Of a DNA stretch of 64,000 bases, positions 26,773-34,718 are shown piece after piece. The translations under genes and the position numbers were made by a program. Every line of letters begins with the position of its first letter. Position 1 is the stretch's first letter. The notes under the pieces are model-generated. The model worked only from the letters and a program-made list of their open reading frames with translations. It was not told the origin of the DNA and did no database searches. The stretch is from positions 1 through 64,000 of the forward strand of contig NZ_PDCP01000013.1 of NCBI RefSeq assembly GCF_002553505.1. Direction: 5' to 3'. This DNA comes from Mycolicibacterium agri (GTDB lineage: Bacteria > Actinomycetota > Actinomycetes > Mycobacteriales > Mycobacteriaceae).

Positions 26773-28044
26773 TCACTGGTAGGTGCTGTCGTCATAGGCG
26801 GTGACGCCGAACCTGCCGCCGGAATTCGTCAGCTGGTCGATCCCGACGCTGCCGACCTCGCGGTGGGCCATGCCACTCATGAATGTCAGGTGGTCGAGCT
26901 GGCGCTGACTGTCGTGTAAGGGCCGCATCCGCACTTCGGCTCGCACGCCGGCGGCGGTGAGCCGGCGGATTCCGTCCTGGACGGAACCGGCGAACTGCTC
27001 GCGGGCCTGCATCGCGTCGTCTCGCCGGCCGCTGGAGTTCGTCAGCGCGCTGGCATCCAAGTCGACAAGCACCGTGGCCGGCGGCGTCTCCCGCCAGCTG
27101 AGATCGAGATAGGCCGCGGGGTCGGCATAGAAGAGCGCGTGATCGAAAAATGTTTCGTCCCAACGACCCTCGGTCATATCGAGACCGGCGAGGGCAAGCA
27201 GCGCGCGGTCCAATCCCGGCGCGTCGAAGTGCGCGACCGGCACGAACCACAGATCGTTGGCTCCTGGCAGAAGCGACAGAGCGCGCGGCGGTGAACTGAC
27301 GTCGGCCTGACGCCACGGTGTACCAGGGGTCACCTGCTCGATGCCGCGCAGTCTTTCGGTCGCATCGGCGCGGTTGAGTTGCGCCGTGATGGACCCGTCT
27401 GCGGCGGCTTGCAACCACAGTCGATCACCCGGTCGAAGCTCGTCCAAATAGGCCAGCGCCGCACCGGTGGTGCGATTCACCAGCACGGGCACGTACTCGC
27501 TGTGCCCGCCGCCGGTGAACAGGACGGAAAGCAGCGCGGTGTCCAGTCCCTGGTTGCAGACTTGCCGGTGCAGCGGCTCGATGCCGTCGGGTCCGCCGAG
27601 CCGCAGGGTGGCGTGCTGTGGCGGATTCTCGACCAGGGCATGCCCGGCCTCGGTGAGCTGAGTGGACCAGGTGTCGAAATCGGCAAGTGCCCGAATGTTA
27701 TTCGTTTTTTGAAACTCGTCGGCGTAGCTCTGGGTGAAGACCGTCAACGCTTCTGTGCAGACGGCTCCGTATCGCAGCCGGGCGGTGCGCAGGGCGTGGA
27801 ACCAGGCGCGGTACTCGTCGAGCTCCTGCCACGTCTCGGGCGCGATGTCGAGTAGGGCTCCAAGGGCTGCGGCCTCAACCAACTCGACGGTGGTGTCGAA
27901 CCAATGCGCGCGCTGAACGATTCGCGCCTCCTCGTCGAGGATCTCCAGTTGCAGCCCGAAGACGGCGGCGAGCCCGCGGACCAGGTCGCCGTCGGAATAA
28001 AGCGTTGGCAGCCGCTCGACCATGGCTTCGGCATGTGTGGTCAT
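26773..28044 (-). CDS. Tail protein I (gpI)-like baseplate protein
   Basis: A 423-residue protein whose N-terminus (VERLPTLYSDGDLVRGLAAV, then LQLEILDEEARIVQRAHWFDT and LGALLDI) is typical of gpI-type baseplate proteins that follow gpJ. The C-terminal part is longer than in P2 gpI and contains beta-rich segments, perhaps a fibre-docking extension. ATG 28044 is supported by GGAG 8 bp upstream. It follows the gpJ-like gene by 16 bp, the conserved J-I order. Confidence 0.78.
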   Translation of the reverse strand: MTTHAEAMVERLPTLYSDGDLVRGLAAVFGLQLEILDEEARIVQRAHWFDTTVELVEAAALGALLDIAPETWQELDEYRAWFHALRTARLRYGAVCTEALTVFTQSYADEFQKTNNIRALADFDTWSTQLTEAGHALVENPPQHATLRLGGPDGIEPLHRQVCNQGLDTALLSVLFTGGGHSEYVPVLVNRTTGAALAYLDELRPGDRLWLQAAADGSITAQLNRADATERLRGIEQVTPGTPWRQADVSSPPRALSLLPGANDLWFVPVAHFDAPGLDRALLALAGLDMTEGRWDETFFDHALFYADPAAYLDLSWRETPPATVLVDLDASALTNSSGRRDDAMQAREQFAGSVQDGIRRLTAAGVRAEVRMRPLHDSQRQLDHLTFMSGMAHREVGSVGIDQLTNSGGRFGVTAYDDSTYQ

Positions 28045-28060
28045 GGCGAGTCTCCGGCGT

Positions 28061-29788
28061 TCATGACACGACCTCGTGCACGTCGAGGGTGCGACGTCGC
28101 AGCCGCTCGCCCGCGGCGGGGGTGAAACTGCCCTGTTCGTCCAGCAATTGGACGAACTGACCACCGGACTCGACCACGATGCTGGCCTGCTCGCGGACCA
28201 ATCCGAACAGCGGATTGGTTTGCAAGGCAGACGCCAGGCCGGCCAATGTCAATGGGTTCGTCGGTCCCCTCGCCGCAAGATGGGTGTCGACCGCGAGCTG
28301 GATGGCCGTTATCGCGTCGGCTAACAGGACACCGGTTTGCAGCGCAACCGGCAGCACCATGTCGATATCGGCGACAGTGGCCACGGCTCCGGATTCGGTA
28401 CGCTCCGCCTGCGGTGGAGGGAACATGAACGGCCGCTGCACATCTAATACCTCGCCCGGCTGCAAGATGATCGGCGCGCCCGGCGGCGCAGCGGGGTCGA
28501 GCAGGGAGATCTCGGCGTCGACGATAAGGGGGTCGGCGAGCGCAGCCGCGGTCAGCGCGGCCATCCGAATCGGTGCGCCCGGCGCGAGGTCGACCAGCTT
28601 CTCGGTCACCCGAGCCTCGACGCCGCTCGTCAACCGATTCAATTCCGCGCCGCTGACACCGGTGCCTGCCAGCACCAACTTCACCTCAGCGCGCACAGTG
28701 CGGCGTGTCGCCGGACCGGTTTCGACGCGGATCCCGGCCGGTCGCAATTCGTCGATGCGTTTGCGCACAACCTCTTCCAAGGCGGGATCGGCTCGCTCGT
28801 AGGCCACGTCGGCGCGCACCACACCCGGTTGGCCGTTCGGCCACTCCGTGAGTTCGACCGCCTTGACGCCGGGTATCGACATGAGTCCGAACCGCAGCGC
28901 GTCGAGAGTGCCTCGGACAGTGCCGTGCAGTGCGCCGCGGGCCCGCAGGCGCAGTGATTCGTCGGACTCGACCGCCGCTTCGCGAAAAGCCGCGTCCGGG
29001 TTGCTCACATCCGACACCCCGCCGATGCTCGTCTCCAGCCGGTCCAGCGCGCCCGCGTCGACGACGGGGGTGTCCGTCGACACGCCTGCAGTCAGCACGC
29101 TTCGGGACTGTTCGCCTGCCTCCAGCGTGAGGTCCATGACGGTGCTGTACCGAGCCGGCGGGGTCGACGCGTCGGTGACGACGGTGCCCGCGGGGATTGT
29201 GATTCTGCCTCCGGTCGCGGCGCTGCGACTGAATCGAACACCTGCCAGCGGGTGGCGCGCCGGCAGGCGCCTGACACCGATCAGCGCGACGACCTTGTCC
29301 AAGGCCGTGCCCTCGGCCGTTTCCAGGAACGCCGACCGGTAGACCGTGTCGAGGTACTGCTCGCTCTGGGCCAGCTCGCGGCCGACGGTTTCCAGAATGG
29401 TACGGACCACCGAGCCGACATTGAGATCGGTCAGCGGAACAGGGCGGCTGATGTGCGCCGGATAGTAGTTCACCGTGAGCGGGCTGCCAGGAATGGGTTT
29501 GCGGCCGTTCTTGCGGAACACGATGGAGTCCGGTTGACCGTCGTTGTCCGTGTCTTCGAGATCGAAATCGGCGCTGGTGAATTGAACCGGCACCGCGGTT
29601 CCACCCACATCGGTGACGCCTTCGAGGTAGGACACCCGACGGATCGGGCGTGATGCCAGCGTGCCCAGTGTCAGCGGGCCGTTCGCCGGGGCCGTGGTCG
29701 ATTCGCGTACCGTACCGCCTGTCAACGTGGTCATCAGGTCGCGCACGACGTCGGCGTACGTCCTTGACGTGTACTCCAGCTCGCTCAC
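28061..29788 (-). CDS. Baseplate J (gpJ/gp47)-like wedge protein
   Basis: A 575-residue protein of the baseplate J family, a core wedge subunit that links the gp25 wedge to the baseplate periphery. Diagnostic segments are TAEGTALDKVVALIGVRR, the GGRITIPAGTVVTDAS turn, and the late domain with ELNRLTSGVEARVTEKLVDL and PGAPIRMAAL. The size is larger than P2 gpJ, with an extra N-terminal region (residues 1-130). The start overlaps the gp25-like stop by 4 bp. Confidence 0.85.
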   Translation of the reverse strand: MSELEYTSRTYADVVRDLMTTLTGGTVRESTTAPANGPLTLGTLASRPIRRVSYLEGVTDVGGTAVPVQFTSADFDLEDTDNDGQPDSIVFRKNGRKPIPGSPLTVNYYPAHISRPVPLTDLNVGSVVRTILETVGRELAQSEQYLDTVYRSAFLETAEGTALDKVVALIGVRRLPARHPLAGVRFSRSAATGGRITIPAGTVVTDASTPPARYSTVMDLTLEAGEQSRSVLTAGVSTDTPVVDAGALDRLETSIGGVSDVSNPDAAFREAAVESDESLRLRARGALHGTVRGTLDALRFGLMSIPGVKAVELTEWPNGQPGVVRADVAYERADPALEEVVRKRIDELRPAGIRVETGPATRRTVRAEVKLVLAGTGVSGAELNRLTSGVEARVTEKLVDLAPGAPIRMAALTAAALADPLIVDAEISLLDPAAPPGAPIILQPGEVLDVQRPFMFPPPQAERTESGAVATVADIDMVLPVALQTGVLLADAITAIQLAVDTHLAARGPTNPLTLAGLASALQTNPLFGLVREQASIVVESGGQFVQLLDEQGSFTPAAGERLRRRTLDVHEVVS

Positions 29789-30339
29789 AACCCGACCTCC
29801 AGTCCAAGCGCGACCGGGTCACCGCCGGACACGGGTTGGACGGTGATCTCGACGACGAAGTCCCACGGTTGTTCGCGCGCCGGATCGAAATTGATTGCCA
29901 GTGGCTTGTTTTCGACGCGGGGTTCCTCGCGGACAGCTTCAAGGATGTAGGCGCGGCAGAGCCCGCGAAGTGCCGGTGTCTTGTTCTGTCCGATCAGCTC
30001 GCCGAGCCGCGACCCGTAGCTGGCGTGCCCGAGCGCCGCCAGGCTGCCCTTGGGCGTCAACAGCCGCAAGATCAGTGCTTGAACCACATTCTCCCGGCCG
30101 GAAATGGTGTCGAGATCCGACAATTCGGCCGCGTGTGGTGGTTCGGGTTGCCACCCCTGACCGCTTGCGGTCACCGAGTCTCGCGGGGTGGACGGGCGGC
30201 CGAAGCCTACGCGCGGTGGTGTGCGCTGCACCGGTGTCGGACGACTGTGCAAATCCAGTGCGGCGCCGTCGTAGCCGGCCATTCCGGGCGGGCCGAGCAC
30301 GACACGGAGATCGGTACCGAGAAGCGAAGATTCGGTCAT
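29785..30339 (-). CDS. gp25/gpW-like baseplate wedge protein
   Basis: A 184-residue protein. The C-terminal about 110 residues match the gp25 wedge fold: ENVVQALILRLLTPKGSLAALG, then YGSRLGELIG, then the C-terminal strand FVVEITVQPV. This protein nucleates sheath assembly on the baseplate in all contractile systems. The N-terminal about 70 residues are an extra Pro-rich segment. It sits between PAAR and gpJ, as in P2-like tails, and overlaps gpJ by 4 bp. Confidence 0.85.
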   Translation of the reverse strand: MTESSLLGTDLRVVLGPPGMAGYDGAALDLHSRPTPVQRTPPRVGFGRPSTPRDSVTASGQGWQPEPPHAAELSDLDTISGRENVVQALILRLLTPKGSLAALGHASYGSRLGELIGQNKTPALRGLCRAYILEAVREEPRVENKPLAINFDPAREQPWDFVVEITVQPVSGGDPVALGLEVGL

Positions 30340-30363
30340 GGCTGCCTCATCGGTTCACACCCC

Positions 30364-30765
30364 TCAGCCGATCGTCACGGTGGGGGCGGCGGCGACGATC
30401 TGGCTGACCGGCGCTTCGGCGGGGTCGTTGCACGTGCGCACGGGATCGGCGTTGCGCGCCGCCGGTTGCCCCGCGATCAGCACGCTGGTGCTTCCCATGT
30501 GGACCGTGCCCGAGTTCGCCGGCGGCGCTTGGAAGGAGGCGCCTGGCGGGGTGGGCAAGTGGGCGGGCTGGTTTGTCGCCACCGACCCGGCCACCGCGGC
30601 CGGTTGGCCGGCGATCTGGACGTTGTTCACGAGTCCACCGGTGAGTGGGCCGGTGAACGGGTGCGGCAGCGGGGTCGGGATGGGCCCGCCCGGCGAGGGC
30701 ACCATCACGATGTGGGTGTCGATCCCCACAACGGTGGCGGCGGCGTTCGCGGCTGGTTGACCCAT
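30364..30765 (-). CDS. PAAR-domain spike tip protein
   Basis: A 133-residue Pro/Gly/Ala-rich protein with PAAR repeats: GQPAANAAATVVGIDTHIV, NNVQIAGQPAAVAG and TSVLIAGQPAARNADPV. PAAR proteins fold into a cone that sharpens the VgrG/gpV spike and may bind a metal at the tip. The ATG overlaps the spike stop (ATGA), and the order spike-PAAR is the conserved one. Its length suggests a tip only, without a fused effector. Confidence 0.88.
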   Translation of the reverse strand: MGQPAANAAATVVGIDTHIVMVPSPGGPIPTPLPHPFTGPLTGGLVNNVQIAGQPAAVAGSVATNQPAHLPTPPGASFQAPPANSGTVHMGSTSVLIAGQPAARNADPVRTCNDPAEAPVSQIVAAAPTVTIG

Positions 30766-31418
30766 CAGTTGACCTTCACTTGTGCACCGGAGATGGTGAC
30801 CGAGCTCTGTCCGGAGATTTCGATCTGGTCGGCGCGCAAGCTGAGTTTTCCGCTTGTCTTCAGCGCGATCTCGCCACTGCCCGTGATCGCGATGTTGGCG
30901 TCGCCGACCGCGAGCTCGATGCGACCGTTGCCCGCGGCTTCAACGCTGGCTTCGGCTCGCCCAGTCGAAACGTGTATGCGTTTGTCGTCGGCGACCAGTT
31001 CGACGTCGCCCATCGTCACCGTCAGCGTCGGCTCACTGCCGCGTACGACGGCGCGAAATCGCGGTTGCCGCGCGTCGGCAGGCAGTGCGAATACGACGTC
31101 GTCGTCGCCGTGCGTCGGAGGAGCGAGATCCGCGTGATAGAGCGCGCCGATCACGACGGGCGCGTTGACGTCGCCGTCGGCGAACAACACGACGACGAGA
31201 TCACCTGCCCGCGGCGTTGCCGCCTGCCCTAGAACGGAGACCGCGATCGGAACTCTGGGCAACAGCGTCCCCGTCTCCCGCAGTTGGACGGACACGGCGT
31301 GGTCGGGTGGCGCGCTATTGGTGTCGAACACGTCGACGACCACGCCGATGGCCGCGATGGCGCGTGCCGCTGCCTCGTGGCGGGCGATCCGGCTCATCGA
31401 GTCGAATAACGTTGTCAC
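30765..31418 (-). CDS. Baseplate spike protein (gpV/gp5-like)
   Basis: A 217-residue spike. An N-terminal OB-like domain (HAVSVQLRETGTLLPRVPIAV, then GDLVVVLFADGDVNAPVVIGALYH) is followed by a beta-helix stalk with the repeating pattern EIALKTSGKLSLRADQIEISG. GTG 31418 overlaps the hub stop as GTGA; longer readings run into the hub in another frame. The stalk is short, as in P2 gpV, and has no lysozyme domain. Confidence 0.88.
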   Translation of the reverse strand: MTTLFDSMSRIARHEAAARAIAAIGVVVDVFDTNSAPPDHAVSVQLRETGTLLPRVPIAVSVLGQAATPRAGDLVVVLFADGDVNAPVVIGALYHADLAPPTHGDDDVVFALPADARQPRFRAVVRGSEPTLTVTMGDVELVADDKRIHVSTGRAEASVEAAGNGRIELAVGDANIAITGSGEIALKTSGKLSLRADQIEISGQSSVTISGAQVKVN

Positions 31419-32437
31419 AGTAGGCCTCCCACCGCGCCGACGACCCGGCCCAGCAGGCTGGAGCCACCCGTGGTCGCCATGTTGATCGCTTCGAACGTGG
31501 TGCGGGCGGCCGGTCCGGGGCCGACCGTGTGCACCACACGGGTCAACAGCCATGGTCCGGCGGATTCCGGCGCAGGCGCCTCGGCGATTTCGACCGTCGT
31601 TCCCGCCCGCAGCCGCGGCACCAACCAGCACGCGGCCGAGAGCCGCGCTGCGCCGTTGCGGTCGGCGTAGGCCTGGTTGGCCGATGCCACGGCCGATGGT
31701 GTGCGCAGCGCCGGAGCCGCCACGCGGATGGTGTGCGCGGCTGGGCCCGGGGCGGCGTCGGGCAAGGTGCCGGTGCTCTGCTGTGGGGCGCGCGGATCCG
31801 ACGCATTTCCGGCCGGACCATTGCCGGTCAGCAGCACGTCGGCCGCGGGAGCGACTGCGGTGACGGTCAGTTCGGCGATTTCGCGCCCGTAGCGAAGAGC
31901 GGTGTCGGCGGGTGGTGACGGAAACCTGCGGACTTCGACGGTGCCGTCTGCGGCGCAGGTCGTGAATGCGCCGCCCCAGCCGGCCAGGATGGTCAAGTGC
32001 TCCCACGCGGTGCGTCCTTGATCGGCGACATAGCACGGCAGATCGAGATCGACGTCTATCACGCCGACATCGACGCGTGCTTCCCGAGCAAGGGCCTTGG
32101 CGATGGCGCTCGCACCCTGCCGTTCGAAGGTGCTGCCGGTTCGGATCGCGGCGAGGGTGCTGGAGCCGTCCCCGCACAAAACGGTCGTCGTGTCCACGCC
32201 GCGGTGCACGACCGACACAGATCCGGTGAATGCGAGGACCTCATCAGGCGACTCGCCGGTCAACGAAATCACGACGGTGTCACCAGGTTTGGCTTCTACC
32301 CGAAGGTCACGCGGGAAAGTTATCCGGGCCGACCCGACCCCGGGACCGATTGACAGGCTCACCTGGATCGCGGCGATCCCGCCGGTGTAACGCAGTGAGC
32401 CGACCGTGGCGATCGCGCCGAAGCTGAGCACAGTCAT
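31415..32437 (-). CDS. Baseplate hub protein (gpD/gp27-like)
   Basis: A 340-residue protein with the hub pattern: an N-terminal barrel (VSLSIGPGVGSARITFPRDL, then PGDTVVISL), a middle AWEHLTILAGWGGAFTTCAADG block typical of late-control-D hub domains, and a C-terminal barrel (TTVEIAEAPAPESAGPWLLTRVVHTVG). It forms the symmetry adaptor between tube and spike. It overlaps the genes on both sides and precedes the spike, as in P2 (D then V here). Confidence 0.8.
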   Translation of the reverse strand: MTVLSFGAIATVGSLRYTGGIAAIQVSLSIGPGVGSARITFPRDLRVEAKPGDTVVISLTGESPDEVLAFTGSVSVVHRGVDTTTVLCGDGSSTLAAIRTGSTFERQGASAIAKALAREARVDVGVIDVDLDLPCYVADQGRTAWEHLTILAGWGGAFTTCAADGTVEVRRFPSPPADTALRYGREIAELTVTAVAPAADVLLTGNGPAGNASDPRAPQQSTGTLPDAAPGPAAHTIRVAAPALRTPSAVASANQAYADRNGAARLSAACWLVPRLRAGTTVEIAEAPAPESAGPWLLTRVVHTVGPGPAARTTFEAINMATTGGSSLLGRVVGAVGGLL

Positions 32438-33114
32438 CAGTCACCGCCCAGCAATTCGGACATCGCGGCGGAGATCCTCTTGAACGAGTCGGCGGCGCCG
32501 CCGACGCTGCCGACGGCATCGGAAAGCGGTTGCAGCGGCCCACCGACGTCGATGTCGCTCAACGCGGCGAGTGCGGACAGTTGGTCGGCCACCTCCATCA
32601 CAGCGTCGACTGCGCCGGCGACGTCGTTTGCGATCGCCGCGATGTCGCCCATGATGTCTGCGTCGAATCCGAGGTCGCCGAGACCGAAGTCGTCGAGCCC
32701 GCCGAAGCCGCTGACTTCGGCCGGGGGAGGCAGAGGCGGGCTCTCGACCAGGCAGATGTCGTAACCGACGAGTTTGGCGGTGCCTGCGACGGCATGCGCC
32801 TGTAAATCGGTTACGACGACCTGTTCCAGCTCCAGGGCTACGGTGATGTCTGTCGAAAAGGACACTTCAGTACCCGCCGCGGCGAGCTTCTGCAGCTTTG
32901 CGAGATCGTCCATTGCCGTGTCACCGCTGAGCACTCCGCGGATCCAGATGCCATGTGAGCCGCGACCGGCTCGTTGTAGAACGTCACCGTCGAGGCCGGG
33001 CACGGCGATGCGCTGGAATCCAGCGCTCATCACGTGATCGATCTGCTGAACCGAACTCAATGCGATGTCGCCGACGAGCGGCATCGGTGGCGAGGGCGAG
33101 GCGGGTGACGTCAT
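32437..33114 (-). CDS. gpU-like tail protein
   Basis: A 225-residue protein. Residues about 20-130 look like a tube-initiator/gpU-type domain (FQRIAVPGLDGDVLQRAGRG, WIRGVLSGDTAMDDLAKLQKL, then a strand VVTDLQAHAVAGTAKLVGYD). The C-terminal third is low-complexity and Asp/Gly-rich (FGGLDDFGLGDLGFD) then helical. It sits between the chaperone-like gene and the hub, the slot of gpU. It overlaps the former by 4 bp, leaving no room for a tape-measure gene. Confidence 0.6.
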   Translation of the reverse strand: MTSPASPSPPMPLVGDIALSSVQQIDHVMSAGFQRIAVPGLDGDVLQRAGRGSHGIWIRGVLSGDTAMDDLAKLQKLAAAGTEVSFSTDITVALELEQVVVTDLQAHAVAGTAKLVGYDICLVESPPLPPPAEVSGFGGLDDFGLGDLGFDADIMGDIAAIANDVAGAVDAVMEVADQLSALAALSDIDVGGPLQPLSDAVGSVGGAADSFKRISAAMSELLGGD

Positions 33115-34319
33115 CGGCGCAGTCCCCGTAAGTCGGCTTCGTCATCCAGCATCGCGGCGAGTTGGTCGGCCAGCTCGCGCGCATCGGTGCCCGCCGGGCT
33201 GGGCTGGGCGGCCTGGGCCGTGCGTGGCGCCACGGGGTCGTCGTGCACGACGGTCGACCCGGCGGCGGCGTGGCCCGCGCGGTATATGTGTCGATGAATC
33301 GGCACGGCGGCGGGTTCTACGGTGCGCGAGACGACGGGCCCGAGAACGTGTGACGCGATCGTCGGCCCGAAATCCGGCGCGGCGGGTGGCGGCGCGTCCG
33401 CTTGGTCTTGTGCGATCCAAGCCTTGGTTGATTGGTGTTCTGCCATGCCTGCGCGGACGCGCCGCTGGTCGCCTCGGTCCGCGGTCGCCGGCGTTGGACG
33501 TTCTGTGGCGGTGTGAATTTCGGCCAACGGTGTGGTCTCGTAGGCGTGACCACGAGTACGTGCGCTTGTCGGCCCCGTTACGTTGGTGTTCGCAGCGGCG
33601 GGGGCATGCGGGCCGCCGTGAGCAATGTCCGGTGACGAAGCGACCGCATCTGCGCCGACACGTTGCGATTCTTCGGCGGTAGTCCGGCTCGGTGGAGCGG
33701 GTGGGGGTGCGGTAAGCCCTCGGTCTCCCCATGCCGCAACAGGGGGATGATCCGTGAGCGAGCGTGATCCATCGCCATCGGCGGACGCCATGCGGTCGAG
33801 CAGATTTTGTTCCAGAGCGCGCAACACCGCGGCAGGCGCAGCGGTGGTTAATTGCTCCGAGACGATCTCGATCGTCGTCCAGTCGTCGCCGTCGGGGGTG
33901 TCGGGCGCATCCGCGGTGAGCCGGTCGACAAGATCGGCTTCGGCATCCAAGACATCGCAGGGTTTCCATCCCGCCGCCATCAACCGACTCAACTGTGCGG
34001 CGAAGCCCTGTGCCGCCCGCTCCGGTCGGGCCCCGGCCAGATACAGCGCAAGAACTTGGGCGATCTCGTCCTCTGCCGACGACGCTGACGCGGCCGTTGA
34101 TCCCGGGTCGCGGGCATGCGCCAGAACCGTGGCGCCAACGGAGCTTTGGCCGGCGGCGATCCGGTCGAGCAACCGCCATCGCTCGCCGAAAAGCAGCGGC
34201 CGGATCACGCAGCCACCAAGGCTGACGGCACCTCCCTGGCGGGCCTGTACCGCTACCGTGGCACTGCCGATCTGCGCTACACCAGCCGCCAGATCAAGCG
34301 TGACGAGCGTTTTCGCCAT
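33111..34319 (-). CDS. Tail assembly chaperone-like protein with long disordered C-terminus
   Basis: A 402-residue protein. Residues 1-170 resemble tail assembly chaperones encoded after the tube gene: RPLLFGERWRLLDRIAAG, EDEIAQVLALYLAGA, AQLSRLMAAGWKPCDVLDAE. The remaining about 200 residues are Pro/Ala/Thr-rich and apparently disordered, ending in a short helix (RELADQLAAMLDDEADLRGL). It starts 7 bp after the tube-like gene. The disordered tail is not typical of phage chaperones and could serve in cargo or membrane interaction. No function is proven. Confidence 0.5.
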   Translation of the reverse strand: MAKTLVTLDLAAGVAQIGSATVAVQARQGGAVSLGGCVIRPLLFGERWRLLDRIAAGQSSVGATVLAHARDPGSTAASASSAEDEIAQVLALYLAGARPERAAQGFAAQLSRLMAAGWKPCDVLDAEADLVDRLTADAPDTPDGDDWTTIEIVSEQLTTAAPAAVLRALEQNLLDRMASADGDGSRSLTDHPPVAAWGDRGLTAPPPAPPSRTTAEESQRVGADAVASSPDIAHGGPHAPAAANTNVTGPTSARTRGHAYETTPLAEIHTATERPTPATADRGDQRRVRAGMAEHQSTKAWIAQDQADAPPPAAPDFGPTIASHVLGPVVSRTVEPAAVPIHRHIYRAGHAAAGSTVVHDDPVAPRTAQAAQPSPAGTDARELADQLAAMLDDEADLRGLRR

Positions 34320-34326
34320 AATCGCG

Positions 34327-34698
34327 CTACCGCACCCTGGTGGCGCTGAAGGTGTATACCGCTGCGCCCTGGCCGTTCACCGACAGGTCGAACGACTTCT
34401 CGGTCAGACAGCAGTCATCGAAGGTGACGGTCGCCTCGGTGTCTCCGTGGCGGAGTTTGGCGATGATCTGAAACGGCTTGTCTCCCACCAGCCCGTCGAG
34501 CTTCGGGCTCGCCGATGTCACCCGGAGGCGACCCTCGACCTCTGATGCGCCGGAGATGATGCCGACCCGCTCGGTGCTACCCAGCGCGTAGATGTTGGTG
34601 CGATCACGTCGCGTCCGGTAGTCGATGCCTTGCACTCCGTCGACAGCTTCGCCGTCGACCAGGACGGTGCTCTCGGAGGCGGCAAAAATCGTGGGCAT
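34327..34698 (-). CDS. Tail tube-like protein
   Basis: A 123-residue protein directly after the sheath gene, the invariant position of the inner-tube subunit. It has the length and all-beta look of a small tube protein (VDGEAVDGVQGIDYRTRRDR, VEGRLRVTSASPKLDGLVG, SFDLSVNGQGAAVYTFSATRV). ATG 34698 has GGAGG 7 bp upstream. Tube subunits of T4/eCIS type are usually somewhat longer, so the call rests on position and fold impression. Confidence 0.65.
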   Translation of the reverse strand: MPTIFAASESTVLVDGEAVDGVQGIDYRTRRDRTNIYALGSTERVGIISGASEVEGRLRVTSASPKLDGLVGDKPFQIIAKLRHGDTEATVTFDDCCLTEKSFDLSVNGQGAAVYTFSATRVR

Positions 34699-34718
34699 GG
34701 TGAGTCCTCCTCGGGCAC

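Noticed and set aside
28045..28064. ATG at 28064 overlapping the gpJ-like stop as the gpI-like start
   Set aside because: That ATG is in another frame and stops after seven codons; ATG 28044 with GGAG upstream fits.
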